Both the position numbers and the translations under genes were made by a program. The notes under the pieces were generated by a model. The model was not told where the DNA came from. It saw only the letters and a program-made list of their open reading frames with translations, and did no database searches. This document shows positions 37,525-46,236 of a stretch of 64,000 bases of DNA, piece by piece. Positions within the stretch are counted from its first letter, which is position 1; the number at the start of each line of letters is the position of its first letter. The stretch spans positions 124,001 to 188,000 of the forward strand of contig CAJTDN010000001.1 of the NCBI GenBank assembly GCA_910574865.1, read 5' to 3'. The stretch comes from Lachnospiraceae bacterium (GTDB lineage: Bacteria; Bacillota; Clostridia; Lachnospirales; Lachnospiraceae).

Positions 37525-38799
37525 TCATAGCCGTCCATATATCTCCTTCGGCACGTACGCCTTGACGCGGACGCCCTCCTCCACATATTCCTCTTCCAGC
37601 AGCTGCCCCGACTTGCGAATCCGCTGCACCTTTCCTGCTTCGGCAAACGGATACGTCCGCTCAATCAAAATCTGGTCCCTGCGCAAAATTTCCAGCAGTG
37701 CCTCCTTCAATTCGTCGAGCCCCTGCCCCGTCTTCGCCGACGTTTTTATCGTGTAATCCGCGCGCACGTCCCGCATCACCGGCAACGCCTCGTCCGCGGC
37801 CCCTTCCTCCGCCTTCCTAGCGGCCAGGACGTCCTGCTTGTTAAAGAGCGTGACAATCGGCTTACCCTCCACGCCCAGCTGCCGAAGCGTCTCATAGACG
37901 ACGTGCATCTGCACTTCCATCTGCGGGTTGGACGCGTCCACCACGTGGATGATGACGTCCGCGTACTTCGCCTCCTCCAGCGTGCTCTTGAACGCCTCCA
38001 CCAAATGGTGGGGCAGCTTGCGGATGAAACCGACCGTGTCCGTCAAGAAAATTTCCCTGTTCTCTTCCAGCGGAAGCACCCTGGTCGTCGTGTCCAGCGT
38101 AGAAAACAGCATCTCGTCCTCCATGATGCCCGCGTTCGTCAGTGCATTGTGGATGCTGCTCTTCCCGGCGGACGTATAGCCGACCAGCGCGGCCACCTTC
38201 CCCGGCGTGTCTTCCCGCCTGCTCCGAATCAATTCCCGGTGCCTCTCCACGTCCTTTAGTTCGGCCTTCAGGTGGCTGATCCGCTCCCGAATCAACCGCC
38301 GGTCCATTTCCAGCTTCTTCTCGCCGGGCCCCCTCGTCCCGATGCCGCCGCCCAGCCGGGAGAGTGACGCCCCCAGCCCGGTCAGCCGCGAAGCCCGGTA
38401 CTTCAACTGCGCCAGCTCCACTTGAATCTTGCCCTCGCCGGACATCGCCCGTACGGCAAATATGTCCAATATCAGCAAAGTCCGATCCATGATCTTGCAA
38501 TCCAGTTCTTGTTCCAGGTTCTTAAGCTGCACGGAGGAAAGCTCGTCGTCACAAATGATTCCCGTCGCCTCCCGCTCCCAAATGAGTTCCTTCAATTCTG
38601 CCAGCTTTCCCTTCCCGACATACGTGGTCGGATGGATTTTTTCCCGTCCCTGAACCAGCCGCCCCACCACGGCGGCTTTCGCCGTCCTTGCCAGTTCCGC
38701 CAGTTCGTCCAGCGACTCGTCCGTCAAGTCATTCTCCGAAAGAGCGATTCCGACCAAAATCACCCTTTCTTCCTGTTCCTTTATTTCATATCCCGTCAT
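37525..38799 (-). CDS. hflX: Ribosome-associated GTPase HflX
   Basis: 424 residues. N-terminal HflX domain (VVGRLVQGREKIHPTTYVGKG), coiled-coil subdomain with GPGEKKLEMDRR, and GTPase motifs G1 GYTSAGKSS, G3 DTVGFIRKLPH, G4 NKQD. Splits or rescues stressed ribosomes. Its ATG immediately follows the TAA of the TPR lipoprotein gene (TAAATG), so the two are translationally linked. Confidence 0.95.
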   Translation of the reverse strand: MTGYEIKEQEERVILVGIALSENDLTDESLDELAELARTAKAAVVGRLVQGREKIHPTTYVGKGKLAELKELIWEREATGIICDDELSSVQLKNLEQELDCKIMDRTLLILDIFAVRAMSGEGKIQVELAQLKYRASRLTGLGASLSRLGGGIGTRGPGEKKLEMDRRLIRERISHLKAELKDVERHRELIRSRREDTPGKVAALVGYTSAGKSSIHNALTNAGIMEDEMLFSTLDTTTRVLPLEENREIFLTDTVGFIRKLPHHLVEAFKSTLEEAKYADVIIHVVDASNPQMEVQMHVVYETLRQLGVEGKPIVTLFNKQDVLAARKAEEGAADEALPVMRDVRADYTIKTSAKTGQGLDELKEALLEILRRDQILIERTYPFAEAGKVQRIRKSGQLLEEEYVEEGVRVKAYVPKEIYGRL

Positions 38800-39396
38800 T
38801 TATCTCGTCTCCAAAAATTCTGCCTCGTGGCGTACCGCCTCGTCGTCCGGATAATACTCAAGGTATTCCGTCGCCGCGAGGTACGCTTGTTGCCACTCAA
38901 ATAGCTTCTCATGGCAGACGATGCGGTTATAGCGCATCTCGCGCATCACTTCCGAATAGTCTGCCGCCACCTTCTCCTCCTGCCAGGGAAACGCCCCTTG
39001 CTCACTCCACCCGTCCGCAGGCAAGGCGACGCCTTCCTCGAACGCCGCCAGGGCGGCCGTATAGTCCCCCTGCCTCATCGCGCTCACGCCAATCAAGTTA
39101 TAGAGGGCCGGGGGCTTCCATCCCCCGGCCTCCACGGCCTTTTCAAGGCATTCGCCCACCTTGTCATATTGTCCCAGTTCAAAATATGCCATCCCCAGCC
39201 CGCGATAAGCCTCCGCTTCCTGGACTGACGAGGATTTCCCGTCCGAGAGTACCTGCTCGAACACCTTGACGGCCCCTTCAAAGTCCTTCTTCTCCAAAAG
39301 ATCCGCGCCCTCCTCGACCTTGTTGGCACAACCGCACAACAAACATAGGGACAACAACGTGCCAATCAAGGTACATTTAACTATTCTTCCCATCTT
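38800..39396 (-). CDS. TPR-containing lipoprotein
   Basis: 198 residues from the ATG at 39396 (AAGGAAAAAG upstream). Lipoprotein signal GTLLSLCLLCGC with lipobox Cys near residue 22. The mature part consists of tetratricopeptide-like helical pairs: GADLLEKKDFEGAVKVFEQ, AYRGLGMAYFELGQYDKV, and YNLIGVSAMRQGDYTAAL. Overlaps the upstream alarmone synthetase gene by 20 bp. Function unknown; probably a scaffold on the outer face of the membrane. Confidence 0.85.
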   Translation of the reverse strand, partial: KMGRIVKCTLIGTLLSLCLLCGCANKVEEGADLLEKKDFEGAVKVFEQVLSDGKSSSVQEAEAYRGLGMAYFELGQYDKVGECLEKAVEAGGWKPPALYNLIGVSAMRQGDYTAALAAFEEGVALPADGWSEQGAFPWQEEKVAADYSEVMREMRYNRIVCHEKLFEWQQAYLAATEYLEYYPDDEAVRHEAEFLETR

Positions 39397-40033
39397 TTTC
39401 CTTCTCCACGCACGCCAGGATTGCCTCGTTGAGCGACAGCATTTTCTCATCCAGTTCCGATACCATCTGGGCGCATTTGCGCAAGTCCTGGCTGATATAT
39501 TCCGGCGCGTTCCCCTCGAATTTATAATAAATCTTATGCTCCAGGCTCGCCCAGAAATCCATGGCGATGGTACGTATCTGGATTTCGACCTTGGTGTCCA
39601 CGACGCTGTCGGACAAGAACACCGGCACCGACACGAGCATGTGGTAGCTCTTATACCCGCTCTCCTTGGGATTCTTGATGTAGTCCTTAATGGTGAGCAC
39701 CTTCAAGTCGCTCTGGTTCCCAATCATTTCCGCCAGGCGGTAAATGTCGGACGTGAAAGAGCAAATCAGGCGCACCCCGGCAATGTCATTGATATACTTC
39801 ACCATGTTCTCTATGGAGGCCTCATAACCATTGCGCTTCAACTTTTTCACGATGCTTTCCGGCGTCTTGATCCTGGTCTTAATATGTTCGATTGGATTAT
39901 ATTTATGTACATGTCGGAACTCGTCATTCAAAATCTCCAACTTCGTCTCAACCTCCTTGAGCGCCGAAGTGTATAAGAAAATGATGGTCTTCCAACTGTC
40001 CACGTCCTCGTAACGTTTGATTGCGTTTTGCAT
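39377..40033 (-). CDS. Small alarmone synthetase (RelA/SpoT synthetase domain, RelQ/YjbM-like)
   Basis: 218 residues from the ATG at 40033, with GGGG about ten bases upstream. Stand-alone (p)ppGpp synthetase domain: VHKYNPIEHIKTRIKTPESI, DIAGVRLICSF, YIKNPKESGYKSYHMLVSVP, EIQIRTIAMDFWASLEHKI. There is no HD, TGS or ACT domain. A C-terminal helix (MVSELDEKMLSLNEAI) matches the RelQ-type tetramerisation helix. Part of a run with the TPR lipoprotein, hflX and, further on, the HD hydrolase. Confidence 0.92.
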   Translation of the reverse strand: MQNAIKRYEDVDSWKTIIFLYTSALKEVETKLEILNDEFRHVHKYNPIEHIKTRIKTPESIVKKLKRNGYEASIENMVKYINDIAGVRLICSFTSDIYRLAEMIGNQSDLKVLTIKDYIKNPKESGYKSYHMLVSVPVFLSDSVVDTKVEIQIRTIAMDFWASLEHKIYYKFEGNAPEYISQDLRKCAQMVSELDEKMLSLNEAILACVEKEKDGKNS

Positions 40034-40123
40034 CTTGATAACCCCAAACCTCCTCGTATAGGTCAACCGGCGGCCGTCCTGCCACCATTCGCGCCCCCGC
40101 CACGCATGTGCAAAGCCGTCTTT

Positions 40124-41179
40124 CTACAAGTCCAGCTTCATGTCGCCAAACCGAATCCATTTTTTCTTCCTCATATATTCCGAAATCGCCAGCGTGAGGC
40201 ACGCCGGGAGAATAACCTGGATTAACAAAATCTTCACCAGCACGACAAGGGGGCTTTCCGTCTGCGTCATCACCTGCCATGTCATCAACGGTCCCACCAG
40301 CCCGGCGGTTCCCATGCCGGATCCGGTCGCGTTGCTCGTCATGTGCAAAAGCATCGTCCCCACCGGCCCCAAAATCGCGCTGGAAAGAATCGCCGGCAGC
40401 CATATGAGGGGACGCTTCACAATGTTTGGCACCTGCAGCATGGAAGTCCCGATGCCCTGCGCCAAAAACCCGCCCAGCTTGTTTTCCCGATAGCTTGCCA
40501 CGGCGAAGCCGACCATGTTGCAACAACAGCCGACCGTCGCCGCGCCGGCCGCCAGGCCGGACAAGTTCAAAATCACGCCCAACGCCGCCGAACTGATGGG
40601 CAATGTCAAAATCATCCCCATCAGTACGGAAACGACGATTCCCATCAAGAACGGTTGCTGCTCCGTCCCCCAGTTAACCAGGGAGCCAAGCCACGTCATG
40701 AACCGCGAAATCGGCGGCCCCACCACAAGCCCGACGGCAGAACCCGTGCCGATGCAGACAAGCGGCGTGAGTAAAATGTCCAGCTTCGTCTTTCCCGAAA
40801 CCAGGATGCCAATCTCGATGGCCACATATGCCGCCACGAACGCGCCCAGCGGCTCTCCCGGCCCGGCCAACACGACACTTCCGTCCACAAGCACTTGTCC
40901 CGCCAGCAACTTGCTGGCAAACGCACCTACCATGCCCGCCGTCGCGGCGGAAACGACCACCAGCTGGCCTGCCTCGAACTTCCTGGCCACGCCCACGCCG
41001 ATTCCCGCACCGGTCATGGCCGCCGCCATCTTTCCCACGAGATATACCAGGCCGCCATACGTCCCGCCGGCGAAAGTGCCGGCCTGCTGGATAATCGTCC
41101 CGATAATCAAGGTGGCGAACAGCCCTTGTGCCATCCCGCCAAGACCGTCTATAAAAATCCTGTCCAATAATTTCTTCAT
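40124..41179 (-). CDS. PTS sugar transporter subunit IIC (PTS_EIIC_2 type)
   Basis: 351 residues, about ten hydrophobic helices. Starts MKKLLDRIFIDGLGGMAQGL and carries Gly-rich segments such as GAGIGVGVARKF, TLPISSAALG and NATGSGMGTAGLVGPL, typical of the PTS_EIIC_2 membrane proteins. No IIA or IIB component is encoded nearby, so it may borrow these or act differently. Sugar specificity cannot be read from the sequence. Confidence 0.85.
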   Translation of the reverse strand: MKKLLDRIFIDGLGGMAQGLFATLIIGTIIQQAGTFAGGTYGGLVYLVGKMAAAMTGAGIGVGVARKFEAGQLVVVSAATAGMVGAFASKLLAGQVLVDGSVVLAGPGEPLGAFVAAYVAIEIGILVSGKTKLDILLTPLVCIGTGSAVGLVVGPPISRFMTWLGSLVNWGTEQQPFLMGIVVSVLMGMILTLPISSAALGVILNLSGLAAGAATVGCCCNMVGFAVASYRENKLGGFLAQGIGTSMLQVPNIVKRPLIWLPAILSSAILGPVGTMLLHMTSNATGSGMGTAGLVGPLMTWQVMTQTESPLVVLVKILLIQVILPACLTLAISEYMRKKKWIRFGDMKLDL

Positions 41180-41334
41180 TTCACAATTCTCCCATTTTCC
41201 CCTTGGCCACGCGGACGTTCCCTGCCCGTACGACCGTGTCTTTTGCCCCTGCCGACGCCACGGATTGCCAGGCGCTTCATGCCCTCACAATTTTAACACA
41301 GACTAAAAGGTTTTACAATGTCATAAATCCACGA

Positions 41335-41363
41335 TTTACATTTTCCCCAAAATCGGATATACT
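41335..41363 (+). promoter_or_regulatory. Promoter of the 87-residue ORF
   Basis: TTTACA (41335-41340), 17-bp spacer, TATACT (41358-41363). Transcription would start near 41370, about 50 nt before the ATG. Confidence 0.7.
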
Positions 41364-41421
41364 GTTAAATACATTTACCACTTGGCGCACGAAAGCGCCG
41401 GTGCCATGGGAGGGCTTCATC

Positions 41422-41685
41422 ATGTTTCGTTTATGGGGAAAAGAATTCAAGGACAACCGCCTCTTGCGCGACACCGTCATCTGCTTGGAAAACGATGACA
41501 CCCGCACGCATAAGATTTTTTACGCGCTGGACGCCATCTGTTATGAGTTTGACTTAAGCAAGCCCATATGGCTCGACAAGACGATTGCCGATTTCAAGAA
41601 GCACGCGAAAGCCAGGTTCTACCAGGACAATTTCGTGGACTCCATCGACTTCGACTATCTGGAAATCCAAATCATCGAGGAGTAG
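41422..41685 (+). CDS. Small conserved-looking protein of unknown function
   Basis: 87 residues beginning MFRLWGKEFKDNRLLRDTV, with GGGAGG eight bases before the ATG and a near-consensus promoter. Cytoplasmic, mixed charge, ending in the acidic tail LEIQIIEE. The pattern DTRTHKIFYALDAICYEFDL followed by PIWLDKTIADFKKHAK looks structured rather than random. I do not recognise a named domain. It is convergent with ung. Confidence 0.7.
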   Translation: MFRLWGKEFKDNRLLRDTVICLENDDTRTHKIFYALDAICYEFDLSKPIWLDKTIADFKKHAKARFYQDNFVDSIDFDYLEIQIIEE

Positions 41686-41780
41686 GGCGTGCGGCACGCC
41701 ATCCGCCCCCACGTCCACGTCACGCCGCCACCGCGCCGGTTGCCCTATGCCCATGCCTTGGCGGCACCATGTACCTTCCT

Positions 41781-42449
41781 TCAATCAATCTGCCAGTCGA
41801 CCGGCCCCGCGCCATTCTCTTTTAAAAACTGGTTCGCCTGGCTAAACGGCCTGCTGCCAAAAAAGCCGCGGTAGGCGGAAAGCGGGCTCGGGTGCGGCGC
41901 CTTCAATATCAAATGGTTCGGGTTGTTCAGCATCCTCGCCTTTCGCTGCGCCGGAGACCCCCATAAAATGAACACGATAGGGCGATCCTGGCCGTTCAAC
42001 ACCATGATTGCCGCGTCGGTAAACTCCTCCCAGCCGATTCCGCGATGGGAATTCGCCTGGTGGGCGCGCACCGTCAGCACGGTGTTCAGCATCAGCACAC
42101 CCTGCTCGGCCCACTTCGTCAAATAACCATGGTTCGGTATCGCACATCCCAAATCGTCATGCAGTTCCTGGTAAATATTTACCAGGGAAGGCGGCACCTC
42201 CACCCCCTTCTGCACGGAAAAGCACAACCCGTGCGCCTGCCCGTCATTGTGGTATGGGTCCTGCCCCAAAATGACCACCTTGACATCCTTAAGCGGCGTC
42301 AAATGGAACGCGTTAAAAATATCGTTGGCCGGTGGAAATATTTTGTGGGAACGATATTCCTCGTTCACGGTGTCAAACAACTTTTTATAATACGGTTTCC
42401 GAAACTCTTCCTTTAATGCCTCATACCAATCCCCGTTCAATCCCGCCAT
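41781..42449 (-). CDS. ung: Uracil-DNA glycosylase
   Basis: 222 residues, family 1. Water-activating loop VVILGQDPYHNDGQAHG, LLNTVLT-type strand (VLMLNTVLTVRAHQANSH), and the Leu-intercalation loop HPSPLSAYRGFFG. Removes uracil from DNA. ATG at 42449, with AAAGGAGAAG upstream. Lies 19 bp after hisF on the same strand's 3' side. Confidence 0.97.
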   Translation of the reverse strand: MAGLNGDWYEALKEEFRKPYYKKLFDTVNEEYRSHKIFPPANDIFNAFHLTPLKDVKVVILGQDPYHNDGQAHGLCFSVQKGVEVPPSLVNIYQELHDDLGCAIPNHGYLTKWAEQGVLMLNTVLTVRAHQANSHRGIGWEEFTDAAIMVLNGQDRPIVFILWGSPAQRKARMLNNPNHLILKAPHPSPLSAYRGFFGSRPFSQANQFLKENGAGPVDWQID

Positions 42450-42468
42450 GGTTCTTCTCCTTTGTTAT

Positions 42469-43230
42469 CTATAATCTTACCGAAACGCCTTCGCTGCGCA
42501 GGTACTCCTTCACTTCCCGGATTTCCAGTTCCTTGTAGTGGAACAAGGATGCCGCCAGCGCCGCGTCCGCGCCGCCCACCGTCAAGGCCTCCCTGAAATG
42601 CTCCAACGTCCCCGCGCCGCCGGAAGCAATAACGGGAACCGACACGCTCCCGGCAACCGCGCTCGTCAGTTCCAAGTCATATCCAGCCTTCGTGCCGTCA
42701 CAATCCATGCTCGTCAAGAGGATTTCCCCCGCCCCGAGCCGTTCCACTTCTTTCGCCCACTCCACGGCATCGATTCCCATGTCGACGCGTCCTCCGTTCT
42801 TATAAATGTTCCAGCCGCTTCCATCTTCCCGCCGTTTGGCGTCAATCGCCACGACGACGCACTGGCTGCCAAACTTCTCCGCCGCGTCGTGCACGAGCCG
42901 CGGGTTCAAGATGGCCGACGAATTGACGGAAATCTTGTCCGCCCCCTCCCGGAGGAGCATGCGGAAATCCTCCACGGTACGGATACCTCCGCCCACGGTA
43001 AACGGAATGAACACGCACTCTGCCACCCTGCGCACCATGTCCACCACGGTCGCCCGGTCGTCGCTGGAGGCCGTGATGTCCAAAAACACCAACTCGTCCG
43101 CCCCCGCCGCGTCATACGCGCGGGCAATCTCCACCGGGTCGCCGGCATCCTTCAAATCCACGAAATTCACGCCCTTCACCACGCGCCCGGCATTCACGTC
43201 CAGGCACGGGATAATCCTCTTGGTAAACAT
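42469..43230 (-). CDS. hisF: Imidazole glycerol phosphate synthase, cyclase subunit
   Basis: 253 residues from the ATG at 43230 (GGAGGGG about ten bases upstream; the longer frame is leader). TIM barrel with the two phosphate sites: [77 protein letters not shown]. Works with HisH, which feeds ammonia from glutamine. hisA is not between them as in most his operons. The ~100-bp gap to hisH contains two degenerate ~29-bp repeats. Confidence 0.96.
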   Translation of the reverse strand: MFTKRIIPCLDVNAGRVVKGVNFVDLKDAGDPVEIARAYDAAGADELVFLDITASSDDRATVVDMVRRVAECVFIPFTVGGGIRTVEDFRMLLREGADKISVNSSAILNPRLVHDAAEKFGSQCVVVAIDAKRREDGSGWNIYKNGGRVDMGIDAVEWAKEVERLGAGEILLTSMDCDGTKAGYDLELTSAVAGSVSVPVIASGGAGTLEHFREALTVGGADAALAASLFHYKELEIREVKEYLRSEGVSVRL

Positions 43231-43333
43231 AATCCGTACATCCCCTCCATCCAAACATTTTATACGCCAACCATTTACATGGCAAACATTTACGCGCCAG
43301 CCATTCGATATGCGAAGCATTCCACGCCGGGCA

Positions 43334-43942
43334 TCATTCCACTTCCAAGAAGTTCCCCAATATCCGCAGCCCTGCCCCGCCGCTCTTCTCCGGGTGGAAC
43401 TGGCAGGCGAAAACATTGTCCTTCTCCACCGAGGCATGGATTTCAACGCCATATTCGGTCGACGCCTTGACGATATCCCCGTCCCGCGCCTTTAAATAAT
43501 ACGAGTGCACGAAATACACGTAGGACTGCTCCTCCACGCCCCGAAACAGCCTCCCGCCATGCGAAAGGTGCAGGGAGTTCCAGCCCATGTGGGGAATCTT
43601 AAGGCCCTTGGCAGCCGGAATCCGCAATATCTCACCCTCTAAAATGCCAAGTCCTTCCACGCCCGGCGCCTCGTCGCTCCTCTCAAACAGAAGCTGCTGC
43701 CCCAGGCAAATACCCAGAAACGGGATCCCGGCATCCACCGCCCGGTGAATCACTCCGTCAAGCCCGCGCGCGCGCAGGTTTTGCATGGCGTCTCCGAACG
43801 CGCCGACCCCCGGCAGGATGATTCGGTTCGCCGCCAGGATTTTTTCCGCCTCTGACGTGATTTCCGCCTCTTGTCCTAATTTCGCCAGCGCCTTCTGCAC
43901 GCTCTTTATGTTGCCCGCGTCATAATCAATGATTGCTACCAT
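43334..43942 (-). CDS. hisH: Imidazole glycerol phosphate synthase, glutaminase subunit
   Basis: 202 residues, class I glutamine amidotransferase. Nucleophile in [13 protein letters not shown], oxyanion region [15 protein letters not shown], catalytic His-x-Glu in [10 protein letters not shown]. Starts 14 bp after the histidine-kinase stop, so histidine synthesis genes appear to be expressed with the two-component system. Confidence 0.96.
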   Translation of the reverse strand: MVAIIDYDAGNIKSVQKALAKLGQEAEITSEAEKILAANRIILPGVGAFGDAMQNLRARGLDGVIHRAVDAGIPFLGICLGQQLLFERSDEAPGVEGLGILEGEILRIPAAKGLKIPHMGWNSLHLSHGGRLFRGVEEQSYVYFVHSYYLKARDGDIVKASTEYGVEIHASVEKDNVFACQFHPEKSGGAGLRILGNFLEVE

Positions 43943-43956
43943 AAATTTCCCCCTCC

Positions 43957-45417
43957 TTATCCCGCATCCAATTCGAACCAGAATTCCACGCCGTTGTCAA
44001 AATTCTTCACCCCGTACTTTTGATGCATGGATTCCATGACGGCCTTCACGATGGACAACCCGATTCCATTTCCGCCGTATTCCCTCGTGTGTGCCTTGTC
44101 CGCCTTGTAAAACTTCTGCCAGATTTTCTCGACGTCCTCCTCCGCTATCGGGTTTCCGCTGTTAAACACGCTGACGTGCACGCAAGCCTCCCGCCTGGCC
44201 GCCTGAATCTGGATGCGCCTCTCATTTGCCACGTGGTGCAGGGCATTTACCAAGTAGTTGCGGAACACCTGCTCCGTTTTGAGTTCGTCCGCCCATACGT
44301 ATACCTGCTCGTCGGCGATGAAGTCAATCTCCGTGTCCGCCTGCGATATCAAAATCTCGCAGCTTGCAAGCACGCCCTTTATCAAGTCCACGATGTCAAA
44401 CCGTTCCATCACCGGCTCCTCCGCACCGAATTCCAACTGGTTCAGGGTCAGGAGGTTTTTCACCATCTGGTTCATCTTGGCCGCCTCGTCAATGATGACC
44501 TCGCAGTAAAACTCCCGGCTCTGCGCGTCATCGTTGACACTTTCCCGCAAACCTTCCGCATATCCCTGGATCAAGGCGATCGGGGTCTTCAGTTCATGGG
44601 AAACGTTGCCCAAAAATTCGCCGCGCATGTTCTCTATTTTTTCCTTTTGCTCGATGTCCTGCAAAAGCTGGTTGTTCGCGCTCTTCAATTCAGAAATCGT
44701 CATCTCCAGCTTCCGGGACATCATGTTAAAATTTTCTCCCAACACGCCAATTTCGTTTCGCACGCCGCCCGTGTACTTCGCGTTAAAGTCAAGGTTCGCC
44801 ATCCGCTTGGACAACTCGGCCAGTTCCATCACCGGCCCGGTAATCTTCCGGGTAAAAAAGACGACGAACAACGCGCCCACCAGCACGACCGGCACCGCCA
44901 CGTAAATCAAGAACCGGTTCGTCAAAATCGCCGCGTCATGAATGCTTTCCAGCGGAGTTCGCATGATGAACGTCGCCCCGCCAAAAAGCGTCCCGAACAT
45001 CTCCAGGTATTCCCGTCCGGTAAGCGCGCTCTCCACCTTGAACACGCTATAATTTTCCTGGCTCTCCAGCCACTCGCCCTTGTTCAACTCGGCGACATAC
45101 CCGAACAACTGCTCATACAGCGGCCCCCGTTTCTCCTGCTCCGTATAAAAAAGAATCTCGCCGTCCTGCGTCACGACCGTCGCCGAAATATTGGCCCGCT
45201 CGCTCTGTAAAAACAACTCACCTTGTGACTCCTCCCCTCGGATTGCGCCATTTGCCACCGCCTGGTTGAGCGTCTCATACAAACGCAGCATTTCATTCTG
45301 CTTGTAATCTATGTAATAAGGCTCCATCAGCCCCGCGTTAATCAGAAAGACGAGGCCGACCACCAGAAACATCAGGCCAAGAAACATCGCCAGGATCTGC
45401 CGCTTCAGAGATATCAT
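43957..45417 (-). CDS. Membrane sensor histidine kinase
   Basis: 486 residues. TM1 (about 8-28), an extracytoplasmic sensor of roughly 130 residues, TM2 (AVPVVLVGALFVVFF), HAMP, then the HisKA box GNVSHELKTPIALIQGYAEGL with the phosphorylated His. The ATPase has N-, G1- and G2-like boxes (NYLVNALHHV; REYGGNGIGLSIVKAVMESM). The start overlaps the response-regulator stop by 4 bp (ATGA). Signal unknown. Confidence 0.94.
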   Translation of the reverse strand: MISLKRQILAMFLGLMFLVVGLVFLINAGLMEPYYIDYKQNEMLRLYETLNQAVANGAIRGEESQGELFLQSERANISATVVTQDGEILFYTEQEKRGPLYEQLFGYVAELNKGEWLESQENYSVFKVESALTGREYLEMFGTLFGGATFIMRTPLESIHDAAILTNRFLIYVAVPVVLVGALFVVFFTRKITGPVMELAELSKRMANLDFNAKYTGGVRNEIGVLGENFNMMSRKLEMTISELKSANNQLLQDIEQKEKIENMRGEFLGNVSHELKTPIALIQGYAEGLRESVNDDAQSREFYCEVIIDEAAKMNQMVKNLLTLNQLEFGAEEPVMERFDIVDLIKGVLASCEILISQADTEIDFIADEQVYVWADELKTEQVFRNYLVNALHHVANERRIQIQAARREACVHVSVFNSGNPIAEEDVEKIWQKFYKADKAHTREYGGNGIGLSIVKAVMESMHQKYGVKNFDNGVEFWFELDAG

Positions 45418-46094
45418 CCCGCCACCTCGAACTTGTATCCCATGCCCCAGATGGTCTTGATGCAGTCCCCTTTCGCCCCCAGCTTGCTACGCAGTTTCTT
45501 CACGTGCGTGTCAATCGTGCGCGCGTCCCCGAAATAGTCATAATTCCACACGTTGTTCAAAATCTTCTCCCTGGAAAGGGCAATTCCCTTGTTTTCCAAA
45601 AAATAATTCAAAAGTTCAAATTCCTTGAAGCTCAATTCAACCTGCTGCCCGTCGATTTTAACGATATGGGCGGACTTGTCAAGCTCGATGCCGCCCGCGG
45701 ACAGCACCTCGTTTTTCTCCGACCCGACCGTCCTGCGAAGTATCGCTTCCACACGCGCCACCAGGATTCTTGGACTGAACGGCTTGGAAATGTACTCGTC
45801 CACGCCCATCTCGAAGCCGGTAAGCTCGTCACGCTCGTCGGCACGCGCCGTCAGCATGATGATCGGCACCTTGGAATTGGTCCGGACTTCCCTGCAAACC
45901 TGCCAACCGTCCATCTTAGGCATCATCACGTCCAAAATAATCAAGGCAATATCCTTTTCCGCATAAAACACGTCCAACGCCTCCAGGCCGTCGGCCGCCT
46001 CAAGAACCACGAATCCCTCTTTCACGAGAAAGTCGCGAACCAACTTGCGCATCCTGCTCTCGTCGTCCACCACGAGAATCTTCATACGACTCAT
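45414..46094 (-). CDS. OmpR/PhoB family response regulator
   Basis: 226 residues. Receiver with acidic pocket VVDDESRMRK and phospho-acceptor ALIILDVMMPKMDGW, Lys in SKPFSPRILVARVEA. C-terminal winged helix: VELSFKEFELLNYFLENKG and ARTIDTHVKKLRSKLG. ATG at 46094 with GGAGG eight bases upstream. First gene of RR-HK-hisH-hisF. Confidence 0.95.
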   Translation of the reverse strand: MSRMKILVVDDESRMRKLVRDFLVKEGFVVLEAADGLEALDVFYAEKDIALIILDVMMPKMDGWQVCREVRTNSKVPIIMLTARADERDELTGFEMGVDEYISKPFSPRILVARVEAILRRTVGSEKNEVLSAGGIELDKSAHIVKIDGQQVELSFKEFELLNYFLENKGIALSREKILNNVWNYDYFGDARTIDTHVKKLRSKLGAKGDCIKTIWGMGYKFEVAG

Positions 46095-46236
46095 GCTTTG
46101 TTCCTCCCACCATAATGCCCCATGATACCCACGAATTGCTCCGCATTTTATGCTCCCACAAACCTAAAACGCCTCAAGCCCGCCCATTTTCCCATGTCTT
46201 TTCCCCGCCATCCATAATTGGAATTTACACTGCGGT

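Noticed and set aside
44020-45210. 396-codon plus-strand frame
   Set aside because: Antisense to the histidine kinase; no ribosome site or recognisable motif.
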